From contig CAMBRG010000018.1 in assembly GCA_945869845.1 (NCBI GenBank), positions 1 to 40,844 of the forward strand: a DNA stretch of 40,844 bases, given 5' to 3'. This document shows, piece by piece, positions 33,136 through 40,844 of this stretch. Origin of the DNA: Opitutus sp. GAS368. GTDB lineage: Bacteria; Verrucomicrobiota; Verrucomicrobiia; Opitutales; Opitutaceae. The notes under the pieces were generated by a model, which saw nothing but the letters and a program-made list of their open reading frames with translations, was not told the DNA's origin and ran no database searches. The translations under genes and the position numbers were made by a program. The first letter of the stretch is position 1. Every line of letters starts with the position of its first letter.

Positions 33136-33210
33136 TTAAAAATCCAACCGCATCGAGAACGTCCGGTTGATCCGTGTCCAGCGATTGCCCGCCCCCGGCG
33201 AGCCCGGCCC
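33136..33210 (-). pseudogene. Possible orphan C-terminus of an outer-membrane beta-barrel protein
   Basis: On the minus strand, a frame ending in TAA at 33136-33138 reads 'GAGNRWTRINRTFSMRLDF'. A terminal strand with alternating hydrophobic residues and a final Phe is the signature of TonB-dependent receptors and other barrel proteins. There is no matching N-terminal part; upstream in this frame lies only the end of the FAD oxidoreductase gene in another frame. It is probably the scar of a lost receptor gene, though a chance match of this length is possible. Confidence 0.4.
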
Positions 33211-33256
33211 GATCAAACACCCCGATGGCCTCGCTCGCGCATGGCCGGTATTTCCC

Positions 33257-34894
33257 CTACAGGGCGACGGCCGGGCGCTCGAGTTTGGCTCCCGCGGCGA
33301 GGAGCTTTGATTTCAATGCCGGGTAGTCGACGCGTTGCACGGCGACGTCGGACTTGATGGCCATCGACGCGGCGATGCCGGAAGCTTCGGCGAGCGTCAT
33401 CCAGACGGGCTCCATCCGGATCGAAGTCATCGCGATGTGGCTCGCTGAGCAGCAAACGGGGACGAATAGGTTGCAGCATTCCCGCTCGTGCGGAGTGATC
33501 GAGCGGTAGGGAATCTTGTAAATCCCACGATATTTCTCATCGAGGTAGAGCATCGAGTATTCGCCGCCTTGCAGCGCGACTTTGCCGTCGAGCGCGTGCA
33601 TCGCGTAGGGCCAGTCGTCGACGCCGTAGGAGGCGAGGCCGACGGAATCGCCCGGGTCGGTTTTACCCTCCATGTCCTGCTGGGTGACGACGTAGCTGGA
33701 AACCATGCGGCGCGCTTCACGGATGTAGAGTTGATGCGGCCAGCCGGCGGTGTCGTCGAATTGGCCGGGGTCGAAGCCGGCGATGAGGGCGCGTTCTTTG
33801 AGTTTTTCTGGGGCGGAAGGATCTATGCGCAGGAAGTGCGTGATGCCGCGCAAAAAATCTTGATGGAATTTCCAGATGCGAGCGCGCTCGGGCCAGTCGC
33901 CGTCAGGATAGGCGGCGTTGCAGCCGAAAACGGTGGGCGCGATTAGGCTGCGCGAGAGATTTCCGGCGCCGGGATAATGGATACCGCCGGTGGCGACCTC
34001 GTATTCGCCGAGCTTGCGCATGCGACGGCCGTTGAGGTTGAGCTTTTTCGTAAATGCACGGCGGTAGATCTCGAAAGCAAACGGGTCGTAATCGTCGGGC
34101 GGCTCGATAGGAATTTGGTTTTTATCGAGGGTAAATTTCCAGCGAAAGCCGTAGCCCATGGTGAGTTTGTCCGCGCTGCCGATCGGGCCCGGCGTGTGAT
34201 CCTGCAAGAGCGGGAGGAGTCCACCGCGGGGATCACCGGGTTTCACGTAGGGATCGATATCGTAAACGACGAGCGGCGGGCGGACGCCGGCGAGATTTTC
34301 GCCGTAGTGGTCGCGGGATTCACGGCCGAAAAAGTACGTTACGCCAGACTTCGCCATGAGGTCGCCCTCATAGGAACAGTCGATAAACATGCGCGCGTTT
34401 ATCCTCACGGCACTGACGGTTTTAGGCTGCGCGATCGGGCAACCGAAGCGGTCAGGCGGTGCGTAGTCCAAGACAACGGACGTGATCGTGGCGCCGGTTT
34501 TCGTCACCGAGGCGACACGGTGCTCGTAGAGAATTTCAACGCCGTGCAGTTTCGCGAGGTCGGCGAACATGCGGCGATACTGCGGATCGGTCAGGCCGTC
34601 TTTGAGGATTTTCTTTGCCGAGCCGCCGGCGGCCTCGGAGCGGCCCCAATCGATGTGGACGAGCCCGCCGCCGGTCATGCCGCCGAGCCAGCGGCTCGGC
34701 TCGATCACGAGCACCCGACAACCTTCGCGGGCGGCAGCCACGGCGGCGGCGAGGCCGGCGGCGTTGCCAGCGTAGACGCAGACATCGGCCGTGCGGCTGC
34801 GCGGATCAGCGGCGCGGAGGGCCGACGTAACCGGGACGGCGACGGCCGCACGTGCGAGCTGGGTCAGGAAAGAACGGCGGCTAAGAGGCGGCAT
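33257..34894 (-). CDS. Tat-exported FAD-dependent oxidoreductase
   Basis: 545 residues. The N-terminus is a twin-arginine signal (SRRSFLTQLARAAVAVPVTSALRA), so a folded, FAD-loaded enzyme is exported. The FAD domain follows with 'DVCVYAGNAAGLAAAVAAAREG' (dinucleotide loop) and 'SRWLGGMTGGGL', typical of the FAD_oxidored family (PF12831) seen in Planctomycetes and Verrucomicrobia sugar loci. The central 'MFIDCSYEGDLMAKSGV' and the C-terminal 'CCSASHIAMTSIRMEP' blocks belong to the same family. It starts 17 bp after the receptor stop, so the two are an operon. The substrate is likely a sugar or polyol, by context only. Confidence 0.88.
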   Translation of the reverse strand: MPPLSRRSFLTQLARAAVAVPVTSALRAADPRSRTADVCVYAGNAAGLAAAVAAAREGCRVLVIEPSRWLGGMTGGGLVHIDWGRSEAAGGSAKKILKDGLTDPQYRRMFADLAKLHGVEILYEHRVASVTKTGATITSVVLDYAPPDRFGCPIAQPKTVSAVRINARMFIDCSYEGDLMAKSGVTYFFGRESRDHYGENLAGVRPPLVVYDIDPYVKPGDPRGGLLPLLQDHTPGPIGSADKLTMGYGFRWKFTLDKNQIPIEPPDDYDPFAFEIYRRAFTKKLNLNGRRMRKLGEYEVATGGIHYPGAGNLSRSLIAPTVFGCNAAYPDGDWPERARIWKFHQDFLRGITHFLRIDPSAPEKLKERALIAGFDPGQFDDTAGWPHQLYIREARRMVSSYVVTQQDMEGKTDPGDSVGLASYGVDDWPYAMHALDGKVALQGGEYSMLYLDEKYRGIYKIPYRSITPHERECCNLFVPVCCSASHIAMTSIRMEPVWMTLAEASGIAASMAIKSDVAVQRVDYPALKSKLLAAGAKLERPAVAL

Positions 34895-34911
34895 CTCGAG
34901 AGCAGGAGAAA

Positions 34912-37900
34912 CTAGAAGGTCTTCGTGGCCGAGAGCCGGAAGCTACGCGGGGTCGTATAACTGAAGTAACGCGGGTAGCTGACCCGGGCGGGCGAAGCGA
35001 GGTCGCCGTTGGCGGCGCGCAGGGCGCTGTTGTTGTAGAGCGGCGTGTCGTAGTTGAAGAGATTCGTGATCGAGAGATTGAAGTCGATTTTGTGGCGGCC
35101 GATTTTCACCGGGTAGCCAACCGTCGCGGTGCCGAGGAAGTAGGCTTTCTGCCACACCACGGTATAGGCATTGACGTTCGGATCGTCGATGGCGGTGGCG
35201 GGATTGGCGGGATTCACGATGGTGTCGGCGCCGCGGTAGCCGATCACTTGCGGGCCTCGAAATTGCATGCCGTAACCGAGACGCAGACCGGCGAGCTTAC
35301 CCCGGCTGAAACGGTAATCACTGTAGGCGTTGGCGGTGTATTTCGTCAGGCGGTTGAGTCGTTGCGTGCCGCTGACCCAGTTAGCGCGATTGGACTGAAG
35401 ACCGTTCCACGCATTGACGGTGTTCGTGAGATCCGGCGAATTCTCGGTGGTGACGCCGGCCTTGGCGCTCGCGACTCCGCCGGCGTCGAGTTGGATACCC
35501 GAATCGTCGAGAATCTGCTTAAAGGTGGTAGTCTGCGCGTCCACCCAAGCACGGGTTTGGCGGTAGGCATCGGTCTGCGTGGCATCAGCCAGACCGAAGT
35601 TGAGCGTGAGGCGCCACTGCGGAGTAAGGTTGGCAACGGTCTCGAATTCGTAACCGCGGCTGCGACGGTCCAGAGTGTCATTCCAGCCAATGGGCACATC
35701 GCCGAGTCCGCGGCGGTTGCGGCCGTCGGAGCTGAGGTCGTCGACGACGTTGGCGTTGATGAGCGTTTGAATGCTGCTGAAGCCCGACGGCTGAGAGATC
35801 GAGGCGTCGTTTTCCTTCGACTCGTAGCGGCTGAGGGTGACGTAGAGTTTAGGGCCGAAGGAGACGCGGAGGCCGTAGTCCTTGCCTTCGGAGACGGAGG
35901 GAGGCGGAGTGCCGTAGTCGATGGTGGTCTTGGAAAAATCCGTGGGGTTGAAGGTTTGGGCGAAGTTACCCCAAACCGAGACGCCCCAACCCACATTGAA
36001 AATACCACCGACAGATTTCGTGGGTTTTTTGGTGCTGGTGGGCGGCGGGTTGAAGTCATCTTGGAAGCGGTCGCGGGCGTATTGGGGCTGAGCGACGCCG
36101 GTGGTCGTGTCGCGGGGACGGGTGGCGGGGGCGAGTTGCGATGGGCCGGTGGGCGCGCCGGCGGCGTTTTTCGGGACGTAGGTGAGCTTGAAATAATCGG
36201 CGGGAGCGTTGGGGCGGTAGATGAAATGGTCGCGGGTGAGCGCGCCGTAGCCGGACGGATGGTCAAGCGGGCGCAGGAAGAGTCGCTGGTTGCGGTCGAC
36301 TTGGTCGGCGCGGAAGGCGCCGAGGAGAATCAGGCGTTTCTGCCAAAACGAAACCGTGGCGGAAGCCTGGTAATACTTGGTGGTGGCGTCGCTGAGCGTG
36401 GTCGCGTCGTTGCGATCGGAGCCCAGCACCCAAAGGGGATTGTAAGTGCGCGAGGTGCCGGCGACAGGATCGACGAGGGTAATCTCCTTCATCTCGGTCA
36501 GCTCGCGCTCGCGTTGGTCCCAGTAGTAGCGGTAACGCAGCGTCTGGGTGCGGGTGCTCGTGACGAGGCCCCATGCCCGCGGGTCCGCGTCGACCGGAAT
36601 CATATAGTATTCGCGGGAACGAAACAGCTGCTGATTCTCAACCGCGCCGATGACGTTGGCGCGGAGATCGAACCAACGTGTGCTCTTCGCGTAGGCGACG
36701 GCAAAACGCCCGGCTTTGTTCGTCGTGTCGACTTTCTGGCGCTCCGGGCGGCTGAATTCGTTGTAGGGCTTTAGGAGATTCGGGTTGATCGCGCCGTCGG
36801 GCAGGAGGCGATTGATGTCGATGTAGGTATTTTGGTAGCCCTGATTCGTGTAGTAGTCGATGAGGCCGTAGCTGAACAGTTTGTTCACGGCGCCGGAGAA
36901 CTGAACGTTGACCGAGTCGCCGATCCGTTGGTCGAGGAAAACGGTGACATCGCGAAAACGGTTAATCGCCGTGGGGTTCGGCCCGATGTTGGTGAACGAA
37001 CGGCTCGGCACGCGGAAGGAGGAGCCGGCAATCGCGGCGTCGTAGATGCCCGGGGTGATGATGGACGAGTCGATCAGCGGACCGCCGTTGAAGCCGAGAT
37101 TGGAGCCGCTCACGGCCGTGACGCCGTTGATCGGGCGGTTGGCGCCGAAGGTATTGGTCTGCATCATGCCGGTGTAGCTCAGAGCGGTGTTAAAGCCACG
37201 TCCCGAGGCGGGCGAAACGATCCACGCGTTGGTGCCGACACGCGAGGCGCCGAAGGCGGATTGGCTGGGGAGCGTGGTAGGCTGGAGACCGGAGTAGACG
37301 GTCTTGCCGTCCCATCCGGTGAGAGAATCGTTCAGCGCGTTCATCCCAGCCGTGACCTTCTGCTCGTAATAGTCGCCGATCACCGACATGCGGGTGTTTC
37401 GTGTGAGCTCGACCGTGAGCGAGGGCGAAACGCCACGACGCTGGGTGCGCTCCCAATCACGGAAAGTATGGGTATCCTGCCACGTGGTGACGATGCGGGC
37501 GGCAATTTTGCTCTTCAACGAGTAGTTGGCGTCGACCGTGGCACGCAGCGAATCCCACGAGCCATACTCGGTGCGGACCTCGGTGGCGTTGCGACCGAGG
37601 CGAGCGCTTTTGACGACCGCATTGGAGGTGCCGCTGATTGTGCCGGTGCCAAACAGGCTCGAGTTGGGGCCGCGGGCGTAGTCCATACGCTCGAGGTTGT
37701 AGGTCGAGGGATTGGAGCCGCCCGCGAAGAAATTGCGGTTAACCGCATTGGACCCTACCCCGCGGATCGTGCTGCTGCCCGTGCCGCCGAAGAGCTGACC
37801 GCCCCCATCATCAGGCGTCGTGGTCGCACTCACGGTCCAGTTGATCGCTTCGTTGAGGTCGCTGATATTGAGCGTATCGAGAAACTCACGGGTTTGCACC

Positions 37901-38157
37901 GAGTAGGCGACGGGCGTCTCGGCGAGATCGCTGGCGAGGCGACCACCGGCAAGCGAACTGGCGGCAACGAAGCCTTGGTCGCGGGTAGTGTTCACCTCGA
38001 AGGGCGAGAGCTTGACCGCCGGGGCTTCCTTCTCCGGCGCGAGGGCCACCGGGGCCGGCGCCGTTTGGGCGAAGCCCGCAGCGGCGGAAACAAGCGTGGC
38101 GACGAGCCAAACCGCGGGCAGACGCGGCGAGCGAAGAATAAAGCGAAATGAGTTCAT
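34912..38157 (-). CDS. TonB-dependent receptor
   Basis: Outer-membrane active transporter of 1081 residues that imports a ligand with TonB energy. Residues 1-31 are the signal peptide (AAAGFAQ), then the Opitutaceae-style 'VKLSPFEVNTTRDQGFVAASSLAGGRLASDLAETPVAYSV', the plug domain with 'STIRGVGSNAVNRNFF' and 'LERMDYARGPNSSLFGTGTISG', and a large barrel ending 'PRSFRLSATKTF' with terminal Phe. The big size suggests an oligosaccharide or bulky ligand. It is transcribed divergently from the LacI gene and upstream of the FAD oxidoreductase. Confidence 0.95.
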   Translation of the reverse strand: MNSFRFILRSPRLPAVWLVATLVSAAAGFAQTAPAPVALAPEKEAPAVKLSPFEVNTTRDQGFVAASSLAGGRLASDLAETPVAYSVQTREFLDTLNISDLNEAINWTVSATTTPDDGGGQLFGGTGSSTIRGVGSNAVNRNFFAGGSNPSTYNLERMDYARGPNSSLFGTGTISGTSNAVVKSARLGRNATEVRTEYGSWDSLRATVDANYSLKSKIAARIVTTWQDTHTFRDWERTQRRGVSPSLTVELTRNTRMSVIGDYYEQKVTAGMNALNDSLTGWDGKTVYSGLQPTTLPSQSAFGASRVGTNAWIVSPASGRGFNTALSYTGMMQTNTFGANRPINGVTAVSGSNLGFNGGPLIDSSIITPGIYDAAIAGSSFRVPSRSFTNIGPNPTAINRFRDVTVFLDQRIGDSVNVQFSGAVNKLFSYGLIDYYTNQGYQNTYIDINRLLPDGAINPNLLKPYNEFSRPERQKVDTTNKAGRFAVAYAKSTRWFDLRANVIGAVENQQLFRSREYYMIPVDADPRAWGLVTSTRTQTLRYRYYWDQRERELTEMKEITLVDPVAGTSRTYNPLWVLGSDRNDATTLSDATTKYYQASATVSFWQKRLILLGAFRADQVDRNQRLFLRPLDHPSGYGALTRDHFIYRPNAPADYFKLTYVPKNAAGAPTGPSQLAPATRPRDTTTGVAQPQYARDRFQDDFNPPPTSTKKPTKSVGGIFNVGWGVSVWGNFAQTFNPTDFSKTTIDYGTPPPSVSEGKDYGLRVSFGPKLYVTLSRYESKENDASISQPSGFSSIQTLINANVVDDLSSDGRNRRGLGDVPIGWNDTLDRRSRGYEFETVANLTPQWRLTLNFGLADATQTDAYRQTRAWVDAQTTTFKQILDDSGIQLDAGGVASAKAGVTTENSPDLTNTVNAWNGLQSNRANWVSGTQRLNRLTKYTANAYSDYRFSRGKLAGLRLGYGMQFRGPQVIGYRGADTIVNPANPATAIDDPNVNAYTVVWQKAYFLGTATVGYPVKIGRHKIDFNLSITNLFNYDTPLYNNSALRAANGDLASPARVSYPRYFSYTTPRSFRLSATKTF

Positions 38158-38242
38158 TGGTTGGGAGACAGGGGGAACGCCTAGAATCAGCGGTCAGGTT
38201 CGGGTTTGAAGGGTGATCGTCGCGGGCAACCGAAGCGAAAAG

Positions 38243-38285
38243 GCATCAAACGGTGGGCGCTCTTGCCCTTCGATCTCTTTGATGC
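38243..38285. promoter_or_regulatory. Second inverted repeat in the receptor/LacI intergenic region
   Basis: GCATCAAA (38243-38250) and TTTGATGC (38278-38285) are a perfect 8-bp inverted repeat 27 bp apart. The right half overlaps the LacI operator by 3 bp. It could be a looping site or a second operator half. Confidence 0.4.
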
Positions 38286-38299
38286 GTTAACGTAACGCA
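38283..38299. promoter_or_regulatory. Palindromic operator before the LacI gene
   Basis: TGCGTTA (38283-38289) and TAACGCA (38293-38299) form a perfect 7-bp inverted repeat with spacer ACG, ending 5 bp before the LacI start codon. Spacing and form fit a LacI-family binding site, so the regulator likely represses itself and, from the shared 147-bp region, the receptor operon. Confidence 0.65.
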
Positions 38300-38304
38300 A
38301 CCTG

Positions 38305-39327
38305 ATGTCCCTCGCCCCACGTCACGCCCCGACGCCGCCCTTCACCTTGCGCCAACTCGCCGCCGTCGCGGGCGTGAGCCCGATGACGGTCTCGCGCGCC
38401 CTCAATGGCCGCGGCCGGATTGCGGCCGACACCCGCGCCCGGATCGCGGCCCTGGCCGCGCAGCACGGATATCGCCCCGATCCGCAGGTCACCAAATTGA
38501 TGGATCATCTCCGCACCCGGCGCACGCGACGTTTTCAAAGCTTGGTCGTCGGCCTGACGACCCGACGGCCCGACGATCGGGAGACCTATTTCCAAAATCT
38601 CGCAACCGGAGCGCGCGACCAGTTCAAAAGCCGCGGCTACGAGTTCGACATTCTGCAAGTGACCGCCGATGGCCAAGGGCCGGCCGGCTTGGGCCGCATC
38701 CTACGCACGCGGGGCGTTGAGGGAATTCTCCTGCTGCCGCAGAAGCAGTCCATCGATCTCTCGGGCTTGCTCAACTGGTCGGAGTTTACCGCGGTGGCCG
38801 CCTCCGCGAGCGCGACCGTGCCCGGCGCCCATCGGGTCACGCCCGACCATTTTGCCAACGCCTTGCTCTTGTGCCGCTCGCTCGCCGCCGCCGGCCGCAC
38901 CCGCATCGGCCTCGTGATCGACGCCGATCACGACCGCCGCACGAACTTTGGCTTTTCGTCCGCCGTCACGTGGCATGGCCTGAACGAGGCGCGCCATTTC
39001 GTGCCGCCGCTGGTCACCCGGGGCGACTTTACCGAAGCCTTGCGGGCCTGGTTCGCCTGCGAGCAGCCCGATACGATCGTCACCAATGAAATCGCCTCCG
39101 CTCAACTCTGCGCTCGCCTGCTTCGCCGGAGCCTGACGGGCGCCGTCCGTTTCGTCGTCACAAGCCGGACCGGCCCGAACAAGTCGGAGATCGCGGGCAT
39201 CGATGAACGCCCGTTGGCGATCGGAGCCGCCGCCGCCGATCTGTTGGCGAACATGCTCGAACGCCGCTCCCGCCACGAAGCCGCCGGCCAAACCTCAACT
39301 CTACTCGCCGGCCGTTGGGTCGAGTGA
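38305..39327 (+). CDS. LacI family transcriptional regulator
   Basis: 340 residues. The N-terminal helix-turn-helix is 'TLRQLAAVAGVSPMTVSRALNGRGRI', followed by the hinge helix region 'RIAALAAQHGYRPDPQVTKLMDHL', and a periplasmic-binding-protein-like sensor domain from about residue 65 ('SLVVGLTTRRPDDRETYFQNL..'). The layout with 'HGYRPDP' and 'LMDHLR' is that of LacI proteins common in Opitutaceae polysaccharide loci. The effector is unknown, probably a sugar. It is divergent from the receptor gene, with the palindrome just before its start. Confidence 0.93.
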   Translation: MSLAPRHAPTPPFTLRQLAAVAGVSPMTVSRALNGRGRIAADTRARIAALAAQHGYRPDPQVTKLMDHLRTRRTRRFQSLVVGLTTRRPDDRETYFQNLATGARDQFKSRGYEFDILQVTADGQGPAGLGRILRTRGVEGILLLPQKQSIDLSGLLNWSEFTAVAASASATVPGAHRVTPDHFANALLLCRSLAAAGRTRIGLVIDADHDRRTNFGFSSAVTWHGLNEARHFVPPLVTRGDFTEALRAWFACEQPDTIVTNEIASAQLCARLLRRSLTGAVRFVVTSRTGPNKSEIAGIDERPLAIGAAAADLLANMLERRSRHEAAGQTSTLLAGRWVE

Positions 39328-39349
39328 CCGCACCGCACGCGCCCATTCG

Positions 39350-40003
39350 TCACTTCGTCTGGTAGAACGGTCCGGGCACTTTGTAGGTCCGCTCCGAAAA
39401 ACCGCCCGCTAGGTCGCTCACTTGATCGCCGACATTGGCGACAATCGTGCGACCCTCGGCCTCGATCCGCCGCCGCGTCTCGGTCTTGAACTGCTCGGTC
39501 GAAATGTTCGCACCGTTTGGTTTAAGCCACAGCGCCGCATAGTCGCCAAAGCCCGCCGCGCGTAGATTTTCCTCTGAACCCAGCCGGTCGCTTTCCCGCC
39601 GGCCCGTGATGAAAATCACGTCGATACCCGCTCGCCGCGCCGCGAGGAACAACTCCAACACCGGCGCGATCGCCGGAGCCTCCCCGCGCGCCACCCAAGC
39701 GTCCCATACCGGCGGCACGTAGCCGAAATCCTGCGCACGCATCTGCGCAAAATTCGAGATCGCCGTCTCGTCGATATCGAGCACCAGCACCAGCCGCTCA
39801 CCCAGCCTCTTCGCCGCCGCCCGTTCCGTCACGAACGTGACCGCCGGAGCAATCACCGCCTTGATGTCGCTGTCGTAGGCCCCCGACTCGACGTAGGCCA
39901 CGATCTCCTGCTTCAACACCGAGAGATTGCTCGGCTCCCCCGCCGCGAGGCCCACCACAAATCCGATCATCGCCACCGTCATTCGCGCCCCTTTAAATTT
40001 CAT
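39350..40003 (-). CDS. HAD-superfamily acid phosphatase (class B/lipoprotein e(P4)-like)
   Basis: Periplasmic phosphomonoesterase of 217 residues, from the ATG at 40003 (MKFKGARMTVAMIGF), with an N-terminal signal segment (about 1-22). The HAD motifs are complete: 'LVLVLDIDETAIS' with nucleophile D76 and acid/base D78, 'VIFITGRRESD' with the motif II Thr, a lysine in 'LKPNG' or nearby, and 'NVGDQVSDLAG' with the metal acids. It would release phosphate from nucleotides or sugar phosphates. Its gene points toward the LacI gene and shares the upstream region with the sulfatase. Confidence 0.88.
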   Translation of the reverse strand: MKFKGARMTVAMIGFVVGLAAGEPSNLSVLKQEIVAYVESGAYDSDIKAVIAPAVTFVTERAAAKRLGERLVLVLDIDETAISNFAQMRAQDFGYVPPVWDAWVARGEAPAIAPVLELFLAARRAGIDVIFITGRRESDRLGSEENLRAAGFGDYAALWLKPNGANISTEQFKTETRRRIEAEGRTIVANVGDQVSDLAGGFSERTYKVPGPFYQTK

Positions 40004-40121
40004 CAGCCGAGCCAATCTCCAGCTGCGCCCCGGTTCAAGCCCTGCGACCGGTCCCGCTGGGGCAACACCACCGCCAATCTCCTCTGGTAAATCGGCGCGA
40101 CATTTCCCAACTTCCCCTCAT

Positions 40122-40844
40122 GCGTCTACCCCTCCTCCTCGCTTTCGTCCTCACGTGCGCCCTCCGCGCCGCCGTCGCCCCTATCCCCACCGAGATCGTC
40201 CCCGAGCGCATCCCCGGCGCCAAGCCGAAGAACGTCATCCTCATCCTCACCGACGACCACCGCTACGATGCGATGGGCTTCATGGGCCATCCCGTCGCCG
40301 AGACGCCCCACCTCGACGCCCTCGCGCGCAACGGCGTCCACGTCAAAAACGCCCTCGTCACCACCGCCCTCTGCTCGCCCAGCCGCGCCTCCATTCTCAC
40401 CGGCCTCTACACCTTTCGCCACCGCGTCATCGACAACAACCGCGCCATTCCCCCCGGCACCGTTTACTTCCCGCAGTATCTCCAGCGCGCCGGCTTCGCC
40501 ACGGCCTTTTTTGGCAAGTGGCACATGGGCGGCGAGGGCGACCAGCCCCAGCCCGGCTTCGACCGCTGGGTGAGTTTCCGCGGCCAGGGCGAATACCTGC
40601 CGCCCACGCCCAACTACACGCTCAACGTCGACGGCCGCCGCGAAAAACAAAAGGGCTACATCACCGATGAGCTCACCGACTACGCCGTCGATTGGCTTCG
40701 CCGCCAAAAGCCCGCCGAGAAACCGTTCTTCATCTATCTCTCGCACAAAGCCGTCCACGCCAACTTCACCCCTGCTCCCCGTCACGAGGGAAAATTCGCC
40801 CACAAGAACTTCGTTCTGCCCGCCACCGCCGCCAACACCCCGGA
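40122..40844 (+). CDS. Exported sulfatase, N-terminal part (3' end outside window)
   Basis: Type I sulfatase, about 241 residues visible and open to the last base. Residues 1-20 form a signal peptide (ending AVA). 'NVILILTDDHRYDAMG' has the calcium-binding D45/D46, and 'LCSPSRASILTG' (C85) carries the CxPSR signature whose cysteine is oxidised to formylglycine, the catalytic residue. 'FFGKWHMGG' and 'YLSHKAVHANF' are further conserved blocks. It probably desulfates a sugar or glycan. The phosphatase gene is divergent from it. Confidence 0.93.

Noticed and set aside
33977..34915. A 312-residue plus-strand frame opposite the FAD oxidoreductase
   Set aside because: Antisense to a protein with intact Tat and FAD motifs; no own domain.
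35092..38151. Two long open frames (560 and 439 residues) on the plus strand opposite the TonB receptor
   Set aside because: They are antisense to a receptor with clear signal peptide, plug and C-terminal Phe; GC-rich codon bias keeps the opposite strand open. No domain is recognisable in them.
1..40844. CRISPR arrays, rRNA and tRNA genes
   Set aside because: No regularly spaced repeats, and no rRNA or cloverleaf signatures were found on reading either strand.

Overview
The window looks like a chromosomal stretch of a GC-rich Gram-negative bacterium, most likely a verrucomicrobium of the Opitutaceae type. This is inferred from several things seen together: a very large TonB-dependent receptor whose mature N-terminus has the 'LSPFEV..TRDQGF' style of that family, next to a LacI regulator, a Tat-exported FAD oxidoreductase and a sulfatase; an ADP-heptose epimerase, which implies an LPS outer membrane; and an RND efflux pump. 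No rRNA, tRNA or CRISPR array was seen.

Layout. (1) 1-3670: end of an RND efflux operon (adaptor and inner-membrane pump). (2) 3728-5557, minus: a short-chain dehydrogenase and an old-yellow-enzyme reductase, separated by a REP-type palindrome. (3) 5659-7716, plus: SGNH hydrolase, HD nucleotidase-like protein, Tat-type superoxide dismutase; then dgt on the minus strand and an MGMT-type repair protein divergent from it. (4) 9585-12230, plus: threonine catabolism pair tdh-kbl followed by cytidine deaminase. (5) 12273-28765: housekeeping core: hisS, an HU protein, menaquinone methyltransferase, A-type Fe-S protein, rpoN, ctpA-tsaD, a MidA-like protein, rpmB, the fatty-acid cluster fabG-acpP-fabF, a CysJ-like reductase, rluB with a downstream SH3-like exported protein, folD, a broken response regulator and proC; then hldD.

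(6) 29850-33250 is the disturbed part of the window. It holds a 5'-truncated membrane-protein pseudogene with a TAG where its family appears to have tryptophan, an NBD-type Hsp70 gene, a REP-like palindrome, a two-gene minus-strand cassette (DUF6036/AbiEii-like nucleotidyltransferase plus a small basic partner), a second exact copy of the last 40 bp of shared Hsp70 3' sequence, two nested inverted-repeat elements, and what looks like an orphan outer-membrane-barrel C-terminus. The cassette flanked by the 40-bp direct repeat is the best candidate here for an undescribed (toxin-antitoxin-like) system. (7) 33257-40844: a substrate-uptake locus: FAD oxidoreductase and TonB receptor on the minus strand, a divergent LacI regulator with a palindromic operator just before its start codon, then an acid phosphatase and the first two thirds or so of a sulfatase that runs off the window.

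The core genes are ordinary and confidently named. Most of the real novelty lies in region 6 and in the regulation of region 7. Gene names rest on motif recognition by eye, without database searches.
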